Shown piece after piece: positions 41,049-48,759 of a DNA stretch of 64,000 nucleotides. Location: positions 6,517 to 70,516 of the forward strand of contig DKTZ01000011.1 in the NCBI GenBank assembly GCA_002490425.1, given 5' to 3'. The DNA is from Ruminococcaceae bacterium UBA7217. Its GTDB lineage: Bacteria; Bacillota; Clostridia; Oscillospirales; Acutalibacteraceae. The notes under the pieces are model-generated. The model was not told the origin of the DNA. It searched no databases and saw only the letters and a list, made by a program, of their open reading frames with translations. The position numbers and the translations under genes were made by a program. Numbering within the stretch: position 1 is the stretch's first letter; every line of letters starts with the position of its first letter.

Positions 41049-41894
41049 CTATTTTATATGTATCGTAACTTTGCTGGGGTCGCAGAACTCTTTTTCGAGG
41101 ATAATTTCGCCGATTTTTTTCGCCGTGATAATCGAATTTGGTGCAGGGTTTTTAATGCTCTCGATTTCACCCTTTATTGCGGCGTTAACTTCACTTCGTT
41201 CAAATGAAAGGTCACAGTCCTCCGTTTCGCAATCCTCTAAAACGAGTCCCTTACAGTAACAAAGCGGCTGAGTTCCGATGATTTTACAGCGGATTAAATG
41301 TAGATTTTCGGAGTACCAGCCAAGGTATTCACCCGTTAAAACGCTGTCCTTAACAGTTACATTTTTGCTGTGCCAGAATGCATCCTTGGTTGTCAGAACG
41401 GAGTTTTCTATAACCGCATTTTCAACATACTGGAATGAGTACTTACCTGTCATATTAAGACTGTCGATTGAAATATTTTTGCACTCAAAGAACGGATATT
41501 CCGATATTATCTCGCTGTTTTTGATGTGAATATCGCTGCATTTCCAAAAAAATTCGGGCGAGCTTGCGGTAACGCTGTCAAGGCTTACGCCTTTACACTC
41601 TCTGAAGGCTTTAATACCGTTCATTTTGCAGTTCTCGGCGGAAAAGCTGTTGCAGTACCAAATCGCCGCACGGCAGTTAACGGTTAGTTCGCAGTTTTTG
41701 ATAGCTGTGTTCGTGTTGTGCCAAAACGGATAGCGCAAATTAAAATACGAATTATTAACTGTAATGTTCCGACATTCTTTAAATGCTGATTCTCCGTCCG
41801 CAGGACCGTCAAATTTGCAGTTGTTAACCTCTGTGTCTTTGAGCGCATAAAGTGCTCTTTCTTCATCAAAAGCCAAATCAAATATCTTTTGCAT
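41049..41894 (-). CDS. DUF3737-family beta-helix protein
   Basis: A 281-residue protein built of short repeating strands with recurrent xNCxFxG / FWHxxN / ECKNI phrases (FKECRNITVNNSYF, FWKCSDIHIKNSEI, FFECKNISIDSLNM), predicted to form a right-handed parallel beta-helix. This matches DUF3737, common in gut bacteria, of unknown role. Cys, Trp and aromatic residues recur at one turn position. No signal peptide. Monocistronic. Confidence 0.82.
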   Translation of the reverse strand: MQKIFDLAFDEERALYALKDTEVNNCKFDGPADGESAFKECRNITVNNSYFNLRYPFWHNTNTAIKNCELTVNCRAAIWYCNSFSAENCKMNGIKAFRECKGVSLDSVTASSPEFFWKCSDIHIKNSEIISEYPFFECKNISIDSLNMTGKYSFQYVENAVIENSVLTTKDAFWHSKNVTVKDSVLTGEYLGWYSENLHLIRCKIIGTQPLCYCKGLVLEDCETEDCDLSFERSEVNAAIKGEIESIKNPAPNSIITAKKIGEIILEKEFCDPSKVTIHIK

Positions 41895-41978
41895 TGCTGA
41901 TTTTCCTTGTTAAAAAATTATCTTTCATAGATTATATTACAAAATATTTTTATGTCAATAAATAAATGCTCATTTCGG

Positions 41979-42007
41979 TTGTATTATCTTTAGATTTATT
42001 ATATAAT
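41979..42007 (+). promoter_or_regulatory. Promoter of the LMW phosphatase gene
   Basis: TTGTAT (41979-41984), 17 bases, TATAAT (42002-42007). Confidence 0.6.
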
Positions 42008-42039
42008 TCAGTAAGCGAAAAAAGACAGGCGGTGAAAAT

Positions 42040-42510
42040 GTGATTAAAATTATGTTTGTGTGTCACGGCAATATTTGCCGAAGTCCGATGGCAGAATTTA
42101 TATTTAAAGACCTTGCCGAAAAGAAAGGTGTTTTGCATTCTTTCAGCATTTCGTCCTCGGCGACAAGCTCTGAGGAGATATGGGGAAGCATAGGCAATCC
42201 CGTTTACCCTCCTGCAAGGGAAGAACTGTTAAAACACGGAATTTCCTGCGGCGGCAAACGTGCCGTTCAACTAAAGAAGAGTGACTATGACAAATACGAT
42301 TTATTTATCGGTATGGACAGCAACAATATTCGCAATATGGTGAAAATTTTTGGTTCTGACCCGGAGGAAAAAATACATAAATTACTTGAATATTCGGGCG
42401 AAAACGGTGGCGTTGCCGATCCGTGGTATTCACGGCGGTTTGACACAGCCTATAACGACATTTTAAGAGGCTGCACGGCGCTTTTGAGTACGCTTACCAA
42501 AAATGCGTAA
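42040..42510 (+). CDS. Low-molecular-weight protein tyrosine phosphatase
   Basis: A 156-residue phosphatase. The P-loop CHGNICRS holds nucleophile Cys8 and Arg14; the general-acid loop is ADPWYSRRF near residue 126. Start GTG 42040 follows AGGCGGTGA. Family members dephosphorylate protein tyrosine or arginine; the residue after the first P-loop positions (HGNIC) is of the tyrosine-type general pattern, but specificity is unsettled. It has its own promoter and lies 81 bases before an antiporter gene. Confidence 0.93.
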   Translation: MIKIMFVCHGNICRSPMAEFIFKDLAEKKGVLHSFSISSSATSSEEIWGSIGNPVYPPAREELLKHGISCGGKRAVQLKKSDYDKYDLFIGMDSNNIRNMVKIFGSDPEEKIHKLLEYSGENGGVADPWYSRRFDTAYNDILRGCTALLSTLTKNA

Positions 42511-42591
42511 GCATATTTTTCTTGATTTATATTTCCGTTTATGTTAAACTTAATATTCGCGTTTCAGTAAAAAAAATAAGGAGAGTTTTTT

Positions 42592-43614
42592 ATGGAAATA
42601 TCTGCAAGATTGGCAGATTTAATGTCAATTCCGAGCGATAATATAATCTTTGCGGTAATACTGTTCGTTATCGGCATATTTTTTATTGTAAAAGGCGGAG
42701 ACGTTTTTGTTGACGCTGCTACTTGGATTGCTGAGGCAACGGGAATACCGAAATTCATTATCGGCGCAACCGTTGTAAGCTTTGCGACCACTCTTCCTGA
42801 GCTTTTGGTTTCTGCTATTGCGGCATCGCAGGGCAAGAACGATATGGCAATCGGTAATGCCGTCGGCTCGGTTACCGCTAATGTAGGTTTAATAATGAGC
42901 ATTTCAATTCTTTGTATTCCTGCATTTGTCAAGAGAAAAGAGGTTGCGTTTAAAGGCTTTTTGATGATAGGCGCAGTCGCGGCACTGTTTGTATTTACAC
43001 AGAATTTGAGCCTTTCCATTTGGCAAAGCATAATTCTTATAGCGATTTTTGCCGTATTTATGGTTGAAAATATTATTTCGGGTAAAAAGGGAATGGACGA
43101 GGACGACAAGTCGGATAACCCCGTAATCAACGCAAAATCTCTGTCGACAAATATTGCAAAGTTCCTTATCGGTGCGGCAGGTATTGTTATCGGCGCTGAT
43201 TTGCTTGTTGACGACGGCACGGTTATTGCCAAGAGCCTCGGTGTTTCGGAAGCTATAATCGGCGTTACAATTATTGCCGTGGGTACATCTCTTCCTGAGC
43301 TTGTTACAACGGTTACGGCGATTGCAAAAAAGCAGTCGGACCTTTCAATCGGCAACATTATCGGCGCAAATATTATTGACCTTACGCTTATTCTTCCGAT
43401 TTGCGCGTTTATTACAAAAGGTTCACTGCCTGTCGGCCCGCAGTCTGCATATCTTGATATTGCAGTTTGTATGGTAGTAATTCTTATTGCAATTGTTCCG
43501 ACGGTTATTTTCAAGAAGCTGAGCCGTTGGCAGGGCGCTTTGATGATTTGCATTTACATAGCTTATGTCGCAGTGCTTGTAACTAATTCTTCAATGCACT
43601 ACCTGCCGTTCTAA
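42592..43614 (+). CDS. Calcium/sodium antiporter (CaCA family, YrbG-like)
   Basis: A 340-residue membrane protein of about ten helices made of two inverted halves. Alpha-repeat 1 is GATVVSFATTLPELLVS with AIGNAVGSVTANVG; alpha-repeat 2 is GVTIIAVGTSLPELVTT with SIGNIIGANIIDL. The paired glutamates in LPEL bind cations. It exchanges Ca2+ (or another cation) for Na+/H+. A long antisense open frame over it is a composition artefact. Confidence 0.93.
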   Translation: MEISARLADLMSIPSDNIIFAVILFVIGIFFIVKGGDVFVDAATWIAEATGIPKFIIGATVVSFATTLPELLVSAIAASQGKNDMAIGNAVGSVTANVGLIMSISILCIPAFVKRKEVAFKGFLMIGAVAALFVFTQNLSLSIWQSIILIAIFAVFMVENIISGKKGMDEDDKSDNPVINAKSLSTNIAKFLIGAAGIVIGADLLVDDGTVIAKSLGVSEAIIGVTIIAVGTSLPELVTTVTAIAKKQSDLSIGNIIGANIIDLTLILPICAFITKGSLPVGPQSAYLDIAVCMVVILIAIVPTVIFKKLSRWQGALMICIYIAYVAVLVTNSSMHYLPF

Positions 43615-43645
43615 GAGAAGCATTTTACATTTGCATAAATCAGCG

Positions 43646-43680
43646 CACCTTTGAGCTTAGTTGTTCAAAGGTGTTTTTTA
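43646..43680 (+). terminator. Terminator of the antiporter gene
   Basis: CACCTTTGA (43646-43654) pairs with TCAAAGGTG (43665-43673), then TTTTTTA. Confidence 0.8.
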
Positions 43681-43700
43681 TATAATATGCTGACAGAATA

Positions 43701-43729
43701 TTGAAAAAGCGTTTTCATTGTGATACGAT
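43701..43729 (+). promoter_or_regulatory. Promoter of the C39-like peptidase gene
   Basis: TTGAAA (43701-43706), 17 bases, TACGAT (43724-43729). Confidence 0.55.
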
Positions 43730-43823
43730 ATATTTAATTGAAATTTTCTAAAAAAATCTTTACAGTAAATGAAAATTTAAGTTCTTTTTATTTATGAAAA
43801 GAGCAGAGGAAAGAAGACATAAA

Positions 43824-44966
43824 ATGAAATTTTTGAAAAATCTTAATAAAAAGCAAAAAACGGTAATAAGCAGTGTCATAGGCGGAGTATTGCTGTTAGC
43901 TGTTGTAACTGTTTGCGTGCTGTATAAGCACGGCGTATTCGGCGGCAAAGTTCCCACATCTTCCGGAGAACTTTCACAAACTGTTACGGAAAGCATTACT
44001 GAATCAGTTACCGAAAGCTCCTCTGAAAGTACAACCGAATCCACAACAGAAAAGGAGACAAAGCCGCCTGCCGCTCCCGTAACCAAGGCGTATAAGCCAA
44101 AGCCTGCCGCACCTGCTCCCCCAAAGGCGTCCGCTTCATCTAAGAGCGTTAAGCTTAATGTGCCGCTGGTCAAACAAAATCCTAAATATCCGACGGGCTG
44201 TGAGGGTGCTTCGGCTACAATGCTCCTTCAGTATTACGGATATAATGTTACTATTGACGAGATGATTGCCGCTATTCCCCGTGAGGATTTATATGAGGAA
44301 AACGGCGTAGTTTACGGGCCGAGCATATATGAAAAATTTGTCGGCGACCCCACAAAAACATATACGGACGACCGCCCGGGATACGGCGCATTTTCTCCCG
44401 TTATAACGGGTGCGCTTAACCGTGTAATCGTCAAAAAGGGTAACAGGCACACGGCAAAGAATATCACAGGGTGTACATTCAGTGCGCTGATTTCTCAATT
44501 GGATATGAAAAGACCTGTTATAGTGTGGGCAACGGCGAATATGAAAACACCGACGCTTGTAAACAGCTGGTACATAAAACAGCCTGACGGCAGTGCGAAA
44601 TATTTTGAATATCCGAGAGGCACTCATGTTATGGTTTTGTCAGGCTATGATTCTCAATATGTTTACATAACCGACCCGTATTTCGGCAATGTGAAATATA
44701 CACATGCGGCGTTTAATGACAAATGGGTTTTGTTAGGTAAACAGGCAATTGTTCTTGAAGAGGGCGGTATTGAAACGACAACAAACTTTACGTTACCCTC
44801 TTGGCCTTCTTTGCCGTCATGGACAACGAAACCTACAACGGAAAAAACAACAAATCCGACAACAATCCCTTCAACGGCAACTACCGAGCATTCAACGGAA
44901 ATATCTACTGACCCGCCGCAGTCAACTGAAACACCCGAAGAAAGCGGAACTTACGCAAACGAATAG
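43824..44966 (+). CDS. Membrane-anchored C39-like cysteine peptidase with Ser/Thr-rich linkers
   Basis: About 380 residues. A basic N-terminus and one transmembrane helix (about 13-34) anchor it outside the cell; a Ser/Thr/Glu-rich stretch (about 44-80) and a Pro/Ala/Lys-rich stretch (80-105) act as a wall-spanning linker. The peptidase_C39-like domain follows: VPLVKQNPKYPTGCEGAS with Cys126, then GTHVMVLSGYD with His and ITDPYFG with Asp, a complete triad. The C-terminal 70 residues are again Thr/Pro/Ser-rich (TTKPTTEKTTNPTT). ATG 43824 is preferred because AGAGGAAAG precedes it, while ATG 43794 has no such site. Target is likely wall- or surface-associated. Confidence 0.83.
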   Translation: MKFLKNLNKKQKTVISSVIGGVLLLAVVTVCVLYKHGVFGGKVPTSSGELSQTVTESITESVTESSSESTTESTTEKETKPPAAPVTKAYKPKPAAPAPPKASASSKSVKLNVPLVKQNPKYPTGCEGASATMLLQYYGYNVTIDEMIAAIPREDLYEENGVVYGPSIYEKFVGDPTKTYTDDRPGYGAFSPVITGALNRVIVKKGNRHTAKNITGCTFSALISQLDMKRPVIVWATANMKTPTLVNSWYIKQPDGSAKYFEYPRGTHVMVLSGYDSQYVYITDPYFGNVKYTHAAFNDKWVLLGKQAIVLEEGGIETTTNFTLPSWPSLPSWTTKPTTEKTTNPTTIPSTATTEHSTEISTDPPQSTETPEESGTYANE

Positions 44967-44988
44967 AAAAAATTCATAATACAAAAAG

Positions 44989-45066
44989 AAACGGGACTTA
45001 CCGAATGATATGCATCTTAAAATTTAGACACTTATGGAGGTGCGTATCAGAACGGGAGTCCCGTTT
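44989..45066. terminator. Large compound hairpin between convergent genes
   Basis: Outer stem AAACGGGACT (44989-44998) with AGTCCCGTTT (45057-45066); inner stem GATATGCATC (45007-45016) with GGTGCGTATC (45039-45048) using two G-T pairs; apical loop about 22 bases. T-rich on both exits, so it can terminate both the peptidase gene and merR, but it is far larger than other terminators here and may be a structured RNA or mobile-element remnant. Confidence 0.6.
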
Positions 45067-45073
45067 TTACTTT

Positions 45074-45514
45074 TTAATCACGGTGTGCGTTTTCGTATGC
45101 GATTTTAATATCTCTCGGCAATTTATCGGGAATCATACTCTGCACCCGGTCTTCACTGCCGTCACATATTGCCTGCTCATAATACCAGCATTTAAAATTC
45201 AGCATATCAAGAACATTGTTTAAACGTGCAATTTCTGCCAAAAGATTTTCTCTTTGCTTTTCAAATATTGCCTTTCGGGCAGGATATGTGGATGCACCCT
45301 TAACGCACAAATCCATAAATTGTTTAATATCCTTAATTTCCAATCCTGACTTTTTTAAGCATTCAATAACTCGCAAAGCTTCAATTTCGTCATCGCTGAA
45401 TTTACGGATACCTGATACTCTTTTCATCTTCGGGAAAAGTCCCTGTTTGTCGTAATAGCGTAAGGTGGAAATCGGCAGCCCGAACATTTCTGAAATCTGT
45501 CCTATCGTATACAT
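45074..45514 (-). CDS. MerR-family transcriptional regulator
   Basis: A 146-residue activator. The N-terminal winged helix reads YTIGQISEMFGLPISTLRYYDKQGLFP, then a long dimerisation coiled coil and a C-terminal part with Cys and Trp-Tyr-Tyr residues (NFKCWYYEQAICDGSEDRVQ) that could form an effector site. It is divergent from a truncated flavoprotein gene whose promoter has the elongated spacer typical of MerR control. Effector unknown. Confidence 0.92.
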   Translation of the reverse strand: MYTIGQISEMFGLPISTLRYYDKQGLFPKMKRVSGIRKFSDDEIEALRVIECLKKSGLEIKDIKQFMDLCVKGASTYPARKAIFEKQRENLLAEIARLNNVLDMLNFKCWYYEQAICDGSEDRVQSMIPDKLPRDIKIAYENAHRD

Positions 45515-45560
45515 AAAATCTCCTTAAAATAATTCTGCAAAAAAAATTTTCAGAAAACGC

Positions 45561-45591
45561 TTGACCTAAAGTCAGGTTTAGGTGATATTAT
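45561..45591 (+). promoter_or_regulatory. MerR-type promoter/operator
   Basis: TTGACC (45561-45566) and TATTAT (45586-45591) are 19 bases apart, the over-long spacing that MerR activators correct by twisting DNA. Inside lies the perfect inverted repeat ACCTAAA, six bases, TTTAGGT (45564-45583). Confidence 0.8.
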
Positions 45592-45643
45592 CAGTATATC
45601 AGAAATGCGAAAGAATTGCAATATATAAAAAGGAGATTTTTCA

Positions 45644-45851
45644 ATGATAAAAATGTTTTGATTATTTCTTCAAGTCACCGCAAGGGCGGCAATTCCGAAA
45701 CGCTTGCAGCCAGTTTTGCCAAAGGCGTGCAGGAGGCAGGTAATAAGGTTGAAACTGTATATCTTCGTGAAAAGGAGATTGGCTTTTGCAAAGGATGTCT
45801 TGCATGTCTGAGGCTCGGTCACTGTGTAATTAAAGACGGTGCGGCAGAAAC
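45644..45851 (+). pseudogene. Truncated, frameshifted flavodoxin-like NADPH-dependent FMN reductase
   Basis: AAAAGGAGA precedes ATG 45644, but that frame stops after six codons. One more A in the following A5 run would join it to a clear flavoprotein N-terminus (VLIISSSHRKGGNSETLAASF, phosphate-binding; then GCLACLRLGHC, an iron-sulfur-flavoprotein-like cysteine motif). Homology ends near residue 70, around 45850, and runs into unrelated AT-rich DNA. So the gene has lost frame at its 5' end and its whole 3' half, although its operator and ribosome binding site are intact. Family: flavodoxin-fold NAD(P)H oxidoreductase. Confidence 0.8.
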
Positions 45852-45963
45852 AGTAGATTATTATTTTCTATCTGCTTTCGTTTTTCAATATTCAGTTGTC
45901 ACGGGAGTTCGAACCTTCTCACAAAGGGAAAACACTCATTTTACATCTACTATTTTGTTTCTC

Positions 45964-46012
45964 GAAAAATCGCCGCCTAAGACGGCGAAAACCCCGATTT
46001 CATCGGGGTTTT
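45964..46012 (-). terminator. Tandem terminators downstream of tRNA-Leu
   Basis: AAAACCCCGAT/ATCGGGGTTTT (45988-46012) and CGCCG/CGGCG (45971-45987), the latter followed on the minus strand by ATTTTTCG. Confidence 0.7.
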
Positions 46013-46046
46013 CCGGGACAATATCTTTTTTATTGTCTCTTGATGG

Positions 46047-46130
46047 TGCGGATAACAGGACTTGAACCTGCACCGAGTTGCCCCGACTAGAACCTGAATC
46101 TAGCGCGTCTGCCAATTCCGCCATATCCGC
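46047..46130 (-). tRNA. tRNA-Leu (anticodon CAG)
   Basis: Read on the minus strand it is an 84-base type II tRNA with acceptor arms GCGGATA/TATCCGC, D-arm GGCGGAATTGGCAGACGCG, anticodon arm CTAGA-TTCAGGT-TCTAG (CAG in the loop), a long variable arm TCGGGGCAACTCGG and T-arm CAGGTTCAAGTCCTG. CCA is encoded (complement TGG at 46044-46046). It decodes CUG. Confidence 0.95.
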
Positions 46131-46165
46131 ATAATTGTTCAATTTTGTCTTTTATTTTAGCGTGC

Positions 46166-46272
46166 GCGTGACACTTGCGGCGCCCGAAGACTCGTGCTAC
46201 CGCACTCGCTTTTCGACCGCTGCGCCTTTTTGACTCTCGCTTAATCCTCCGCAGGAGACGCTCGGTCAAAAA
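46166..46272. other. GC-rich segment between tRNA-Leu and its partial copy
   Basis: About 107 bases, clearly richer in G and C than the surroundings (GCGGCGCCCGAAGACTCGTG, CCGCTGCGCC), with short self-complementary parts such as CGTCTCCTGCGGAGG read on the minus strand. It abuts the truncated tRNA copy exactly where the tRNA similarity ends. No reading frame of interest. Origin unknown; possibly an insertion. Confidence 0.5.
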
Positions 46273-46325
46273 CTGCCAATTCCGCCATAACAGAATAATT
46301 AACTTTGTCCTCTATTTTTACACGG
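46273..46325 (-). repeat. Partial duplication of the tRNA-Leu 5' end and its upstream flank
   Basis: CTGCCAATTCCGCCAT (46273-46288) repeats 46109-46124 of tRNA-Leu exactly, and the following flank (ATAATTAACTTTGTCCTCTA) matches the tRNA upstream flank (ATAATTGTTCAATTTTGTCT) imperfectly. The rest of the tRNA is absent. From 46326 to 46481 I see only AT-rich sequence without features. Confidence 0.7.
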
Positions 46326-46481
46326 TGAGGATGACCGAGGCGGAGCTTACTTTCAGTTGGAAACTTACTTTTCGGCTTAATCCGCATTTTAATACTGAAT
46401 TTTTTCTCAGCCGTTAAATAATATCATTTACAAAGTGAATTGTCAAGTTTTATAACGGCAATTCTTTTTATTTTCGGATGT

Positions 46482-47393
46482 TCAAGTCGATTTGAAAGCG
46501 CAACCCTGAGTAATACCACGAACCTTTAATTCACGGTTAATTGTATTGAGCACAGTTTTCTTATCTCCGCTCCATTTAGGCTCTGCAAGCAGAGCTTTCG
46601 GCGCGTCGCCCGTAATTCTGAGAATTACAACGCTTTCCGGGATTATTGCAATACATTTACAGATTAAATCCGTATATTCTGTAAGCGTTAACGGTTGAAC
46701 ATTCCCTTTAAGATAATCTTCATAAAGATCGGTGTCCTTAAGGATATGCAGAAGCTGAAGCTTTATGCCGTCTGTACCGCTGTTGACGGTAAAGCGAACC
46801 GTATTTAAAATATCCTCCTCGGTTTCATTCGGCAAACCGATAATTATATGGGTAATAACATTTATTCCCCGCTTTTTAAGTTCCTTTACAGCGTTTTCAT
46901 AAACGTCATTTTTATAGCACCGACGTATATATTCCGCACTTTTTTCATTTGAGGTCTGAAGCCCCAATTCAACAAAAACTGGCTTGATTTCATTTATTTT
47001 TGACAGCAGTTCGAGAACATCAGGTGGCAGGCAGTCGGGTCTTGTACCAACTGATAATGCCGCAATTTCGGGCAAATTTACCGCATCAAAAAACGCTTTT
47101 TCCAAAATTTCAATCGGCATATATGTCGTTGTATAGCTTTGAAAATATGCTATGAATTTATTGGAGTCGGTTTTACCTTTTACCCTTTGCTTTGCGTTCT
47201 CAATCTGTGTTGTAATGTTATTTCCGCTTTCGGCAAAATAGGACGAGCCCTCACTGCAAAAAATACAGCCTCTTGTATCTAATTTTCCGTCACGGTTAGG
47301 GCAGGTGAACCCTAAACGCAAAGCAAGGCGGTAAACCTTTTCTCCGAATACCGCCTTGTAATATTCATTTGCCGAATAAAATCTTCCGTTCAT
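46482..47393 (-). CDS. YhcC/TIGR01212-type radical SAM protein
   Basis: A 303-residue radical SAM protein. The cluster motif is the spaced form CPNRDGKLDTRGCIFC of TIGR01212 proteins, followed by AYFQSYTTTY, VGTRPDCLP and HIIIGLPNE. Function of the family is not settled. The start is ATG 47393, one base after the nagB stop; an upstream in-frame extension runs inside nagB. Last gene of the GH38 operon, though it is probably not specific to glycan use. Confidence 0.85.
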   Translation of the reverse strand: MNGRFYSANEYYKAVFGEKVYRLALRLGFTCPNRDGKLDTRGCIFCSEGSSYFAESGNNITTQIENAKQRVKGKTDSNKFIAYFQSYTTTYMPIEILEKAFFDAVNLPEIAALSVGTRPDCLPPDVLELLSKINEIKPVFVELGLQTSNEKSAEYIRRCYKNDVYENAVKELKKRGINVITHIIIGLPNETEEDILNTVRFTVNSGTDGIKLQLLHILKDTDLYEDYLKGNVQPLTLTEYTDLICKCIAIIPESVVILRITGDAPKALLAEPKWSGDKKTVLNTINRELKVRGITQGCAFKST

Positions 47394-47394
47394 A

Positions 47395-48114
47395 TTAAAG
47401 CCTTTTTGCCGCTTCCAAGTCAATGAAAACGTGCACATTCGGGTGAAGCTGAAGCACGCTTGCAGGGCAAAGGGGTGAAATATCGCCGTTAATCATTTCG
47501 TAAATGGCGTCCTTTTTGCTTTCGCCCGTTGCAATCATAAATATTTCCTTTGAACGCATAATTGAAGCCGTACCCATAGTCAGAGCGTAGTGGGGCATTG
47601 GATTCTCGTCAAAATAGATTGAGTTTGCGGCAATTGTGCTGTCCGAAAGCTTAACTCTGAAGCAATCCTTGGTGAATTTTGTTGACGGCTCATTAAAACC
47701 GATATGGCCGTTTCTGCCAAGGCCCAAAAGCTGAACGTCAATGCTTTTGTCTCTGATAAGGCAGTCGTATCGGTTGCACTCTTTGTCAAAATCCTCGGCA
47801 TTGCCGTTTAAAAAGTTGATGTTTTCTTCCTTAACGTCAATATGATTGAAAAGATTTTCGTGCATAAATGTGTAATAGCTGTTTTTATCGTCACGGGGAA
47901 GGTCGCAGTATTCGTCAAGGTTAAATGTTGTAATATCCTTAAACGAAACCTCACCGCTTTTATATAACTTAATCAAATTGCCGTAAACAGGCAGGGGAGA
48001 AGCACCTGTTGCGAAACCGAATGTAAGATTGGGCTTTGCTTTAATTCGGCTGGCAAGCACCTCAGCTAAAACCTCACCCAAATTTTCTTTGTTGTCAAAA
48101 ATTCTGACTTCCAT
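47395..48114 (-). CDS. nagB: Glucosamine-6-phosphate deaminase
   Basis: Converts glucosamine-6-phosphate to fructose-6-phosphate and ammonia, linking amino-sugar breakdown to glycolysis. The 239-residue protein has FGFATGASPLPVY, TFNLDEYC with catalytic Asp, LGLGRNGHIGFNEP and the conserved His region. It starts directly after the stop of the preceding gene with GAGGAAAATTAA as binding site. Its place behind an alpha-mannosidase and sugar importer suggests degradation of mannose- and GlcNAc-containing glycans. Confidence 0.95.
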   Translation of the reverse strand: MEVRIFDNKENLGEVLAEVLASRIKAKPNLTFGFATGASPLPVYGNLIKLYKSGEVSFKDITTFNLDEYCDLPRDDKNSYYTFMHENLFNHIDVKEENINFLNGNAEDFDKECNRYDCLIRDKSIDVQLLGLGRNGHIGFNEPSTKFTKDCFRVKLSDSTIAANSIYFDENPMPHYALTMGTASIMRSKEIFMIATGESKKDAIYEMINGDISPLCPASVLQLHPNVHVFIDLEAAKRL

Positions 48115-48759
48115 TTAATTTTCCTCGATTCTTGATTTTATTTTTGTATTGCAGATGTAATGCATAGCAAATGTAATAATGTATTCGGCAAATATTATGT
48201 AAAGTCCTGTACCGATTTTAAGACCTGATGACACGCAAAGATATGTCATAACGGATAAAACAGCAAGGTTTATAATGCTGAAAATAATATTTCTGACAAG
48301 CGATTTCTTTCCGCAGGAGAAAAGCGAAGAAATAATAACCGCAAGTGAAAAAATTATGATAAAAACCATAGTAAGCAACGGCAAAAGGTAAAGCTTATTA
48401 TTTAAAACTGCATCAAATTGAAGTTCACCCTTAATAAATCCGATAATCAAACCCTGTAAAGTAAATGTGAATGATGAATTGCCCTGATTTAAAGTGAATA
48501 CAGGTAAAAGCATCCACAAAAGGGGAGTGAAGAAAAGCACGAGCCTGATTATCTGCCATACTCCGCCCACGCTTGACAGCTTTAATCGGTATAAAAATGC
48601 ATTAACTGCATTTACCTCTTTTTCGGCTTTTATTCTGTCTTGCTCAAGGCGGTTTTCAAGGTCATAGTAAAGCAGATTTGTATTGCATTTGGGGCAGTTC
48701 TGCTTTAAATAAAATACGCTTAAGCTTTCACCGCAATTGGGACATTTGTTATTAAGCAT
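48115..48759 (-). CDS. Zinc-ribbon membrane protein of unknown function
   Basis: A 214-residue protein. A zinc ribbon lies at the N-terminus (CPNCGESL ... CPKCNTN), followed by a charged helix and four hydrophobic helices. ATG 48759 overlaps the end of the transporter gene by eight bases (ATGCTTAA), so it is translationally coupled to it. No known family recognised; small zinc-ribbon membrane proteins often accompany transport or secretion genes. The longer reading upstream lies inside the transporter gene. Confidence 0.72.
   Translation of the reverse strand: MLNNKCPNCGESLSVFYLKQNCPKCNTNLLYYDLENRLEQDRIKAEKEVNAVNAFLYRLKLSSVGGVWQIIRLVLFFTPLLWMLLPVFTLNQGNSSFTFTLQGLIIGFIKGELQFDAVLNNKLYLLPLLTMVFIIIFSLAVIISSLFSCGKKSLVRNIIFSIINLAVLSVMTYLCVSSGLKIGTGLYIIFAEYIITFAMHYICNTKIKSRIEEN

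Noticed and set aside
42564..43553. Long minus-strand open frame of 329 codons over the Ca2+ antiporter gene
   Set aside because: It mirrors the repeated hydrophobic codons of the plus-strand antiporter, is rich in Ile/Ser/Thr/Pro without domain features and has no ribosome binding site.
45852..45960. Possible tRNA or rRNA-leader remnant (GGGAGTTCGAACCTTCT resembles a T-arm)
   Set aside because: No acceptor, D or anticodon arm can be built around it; too weak to call.
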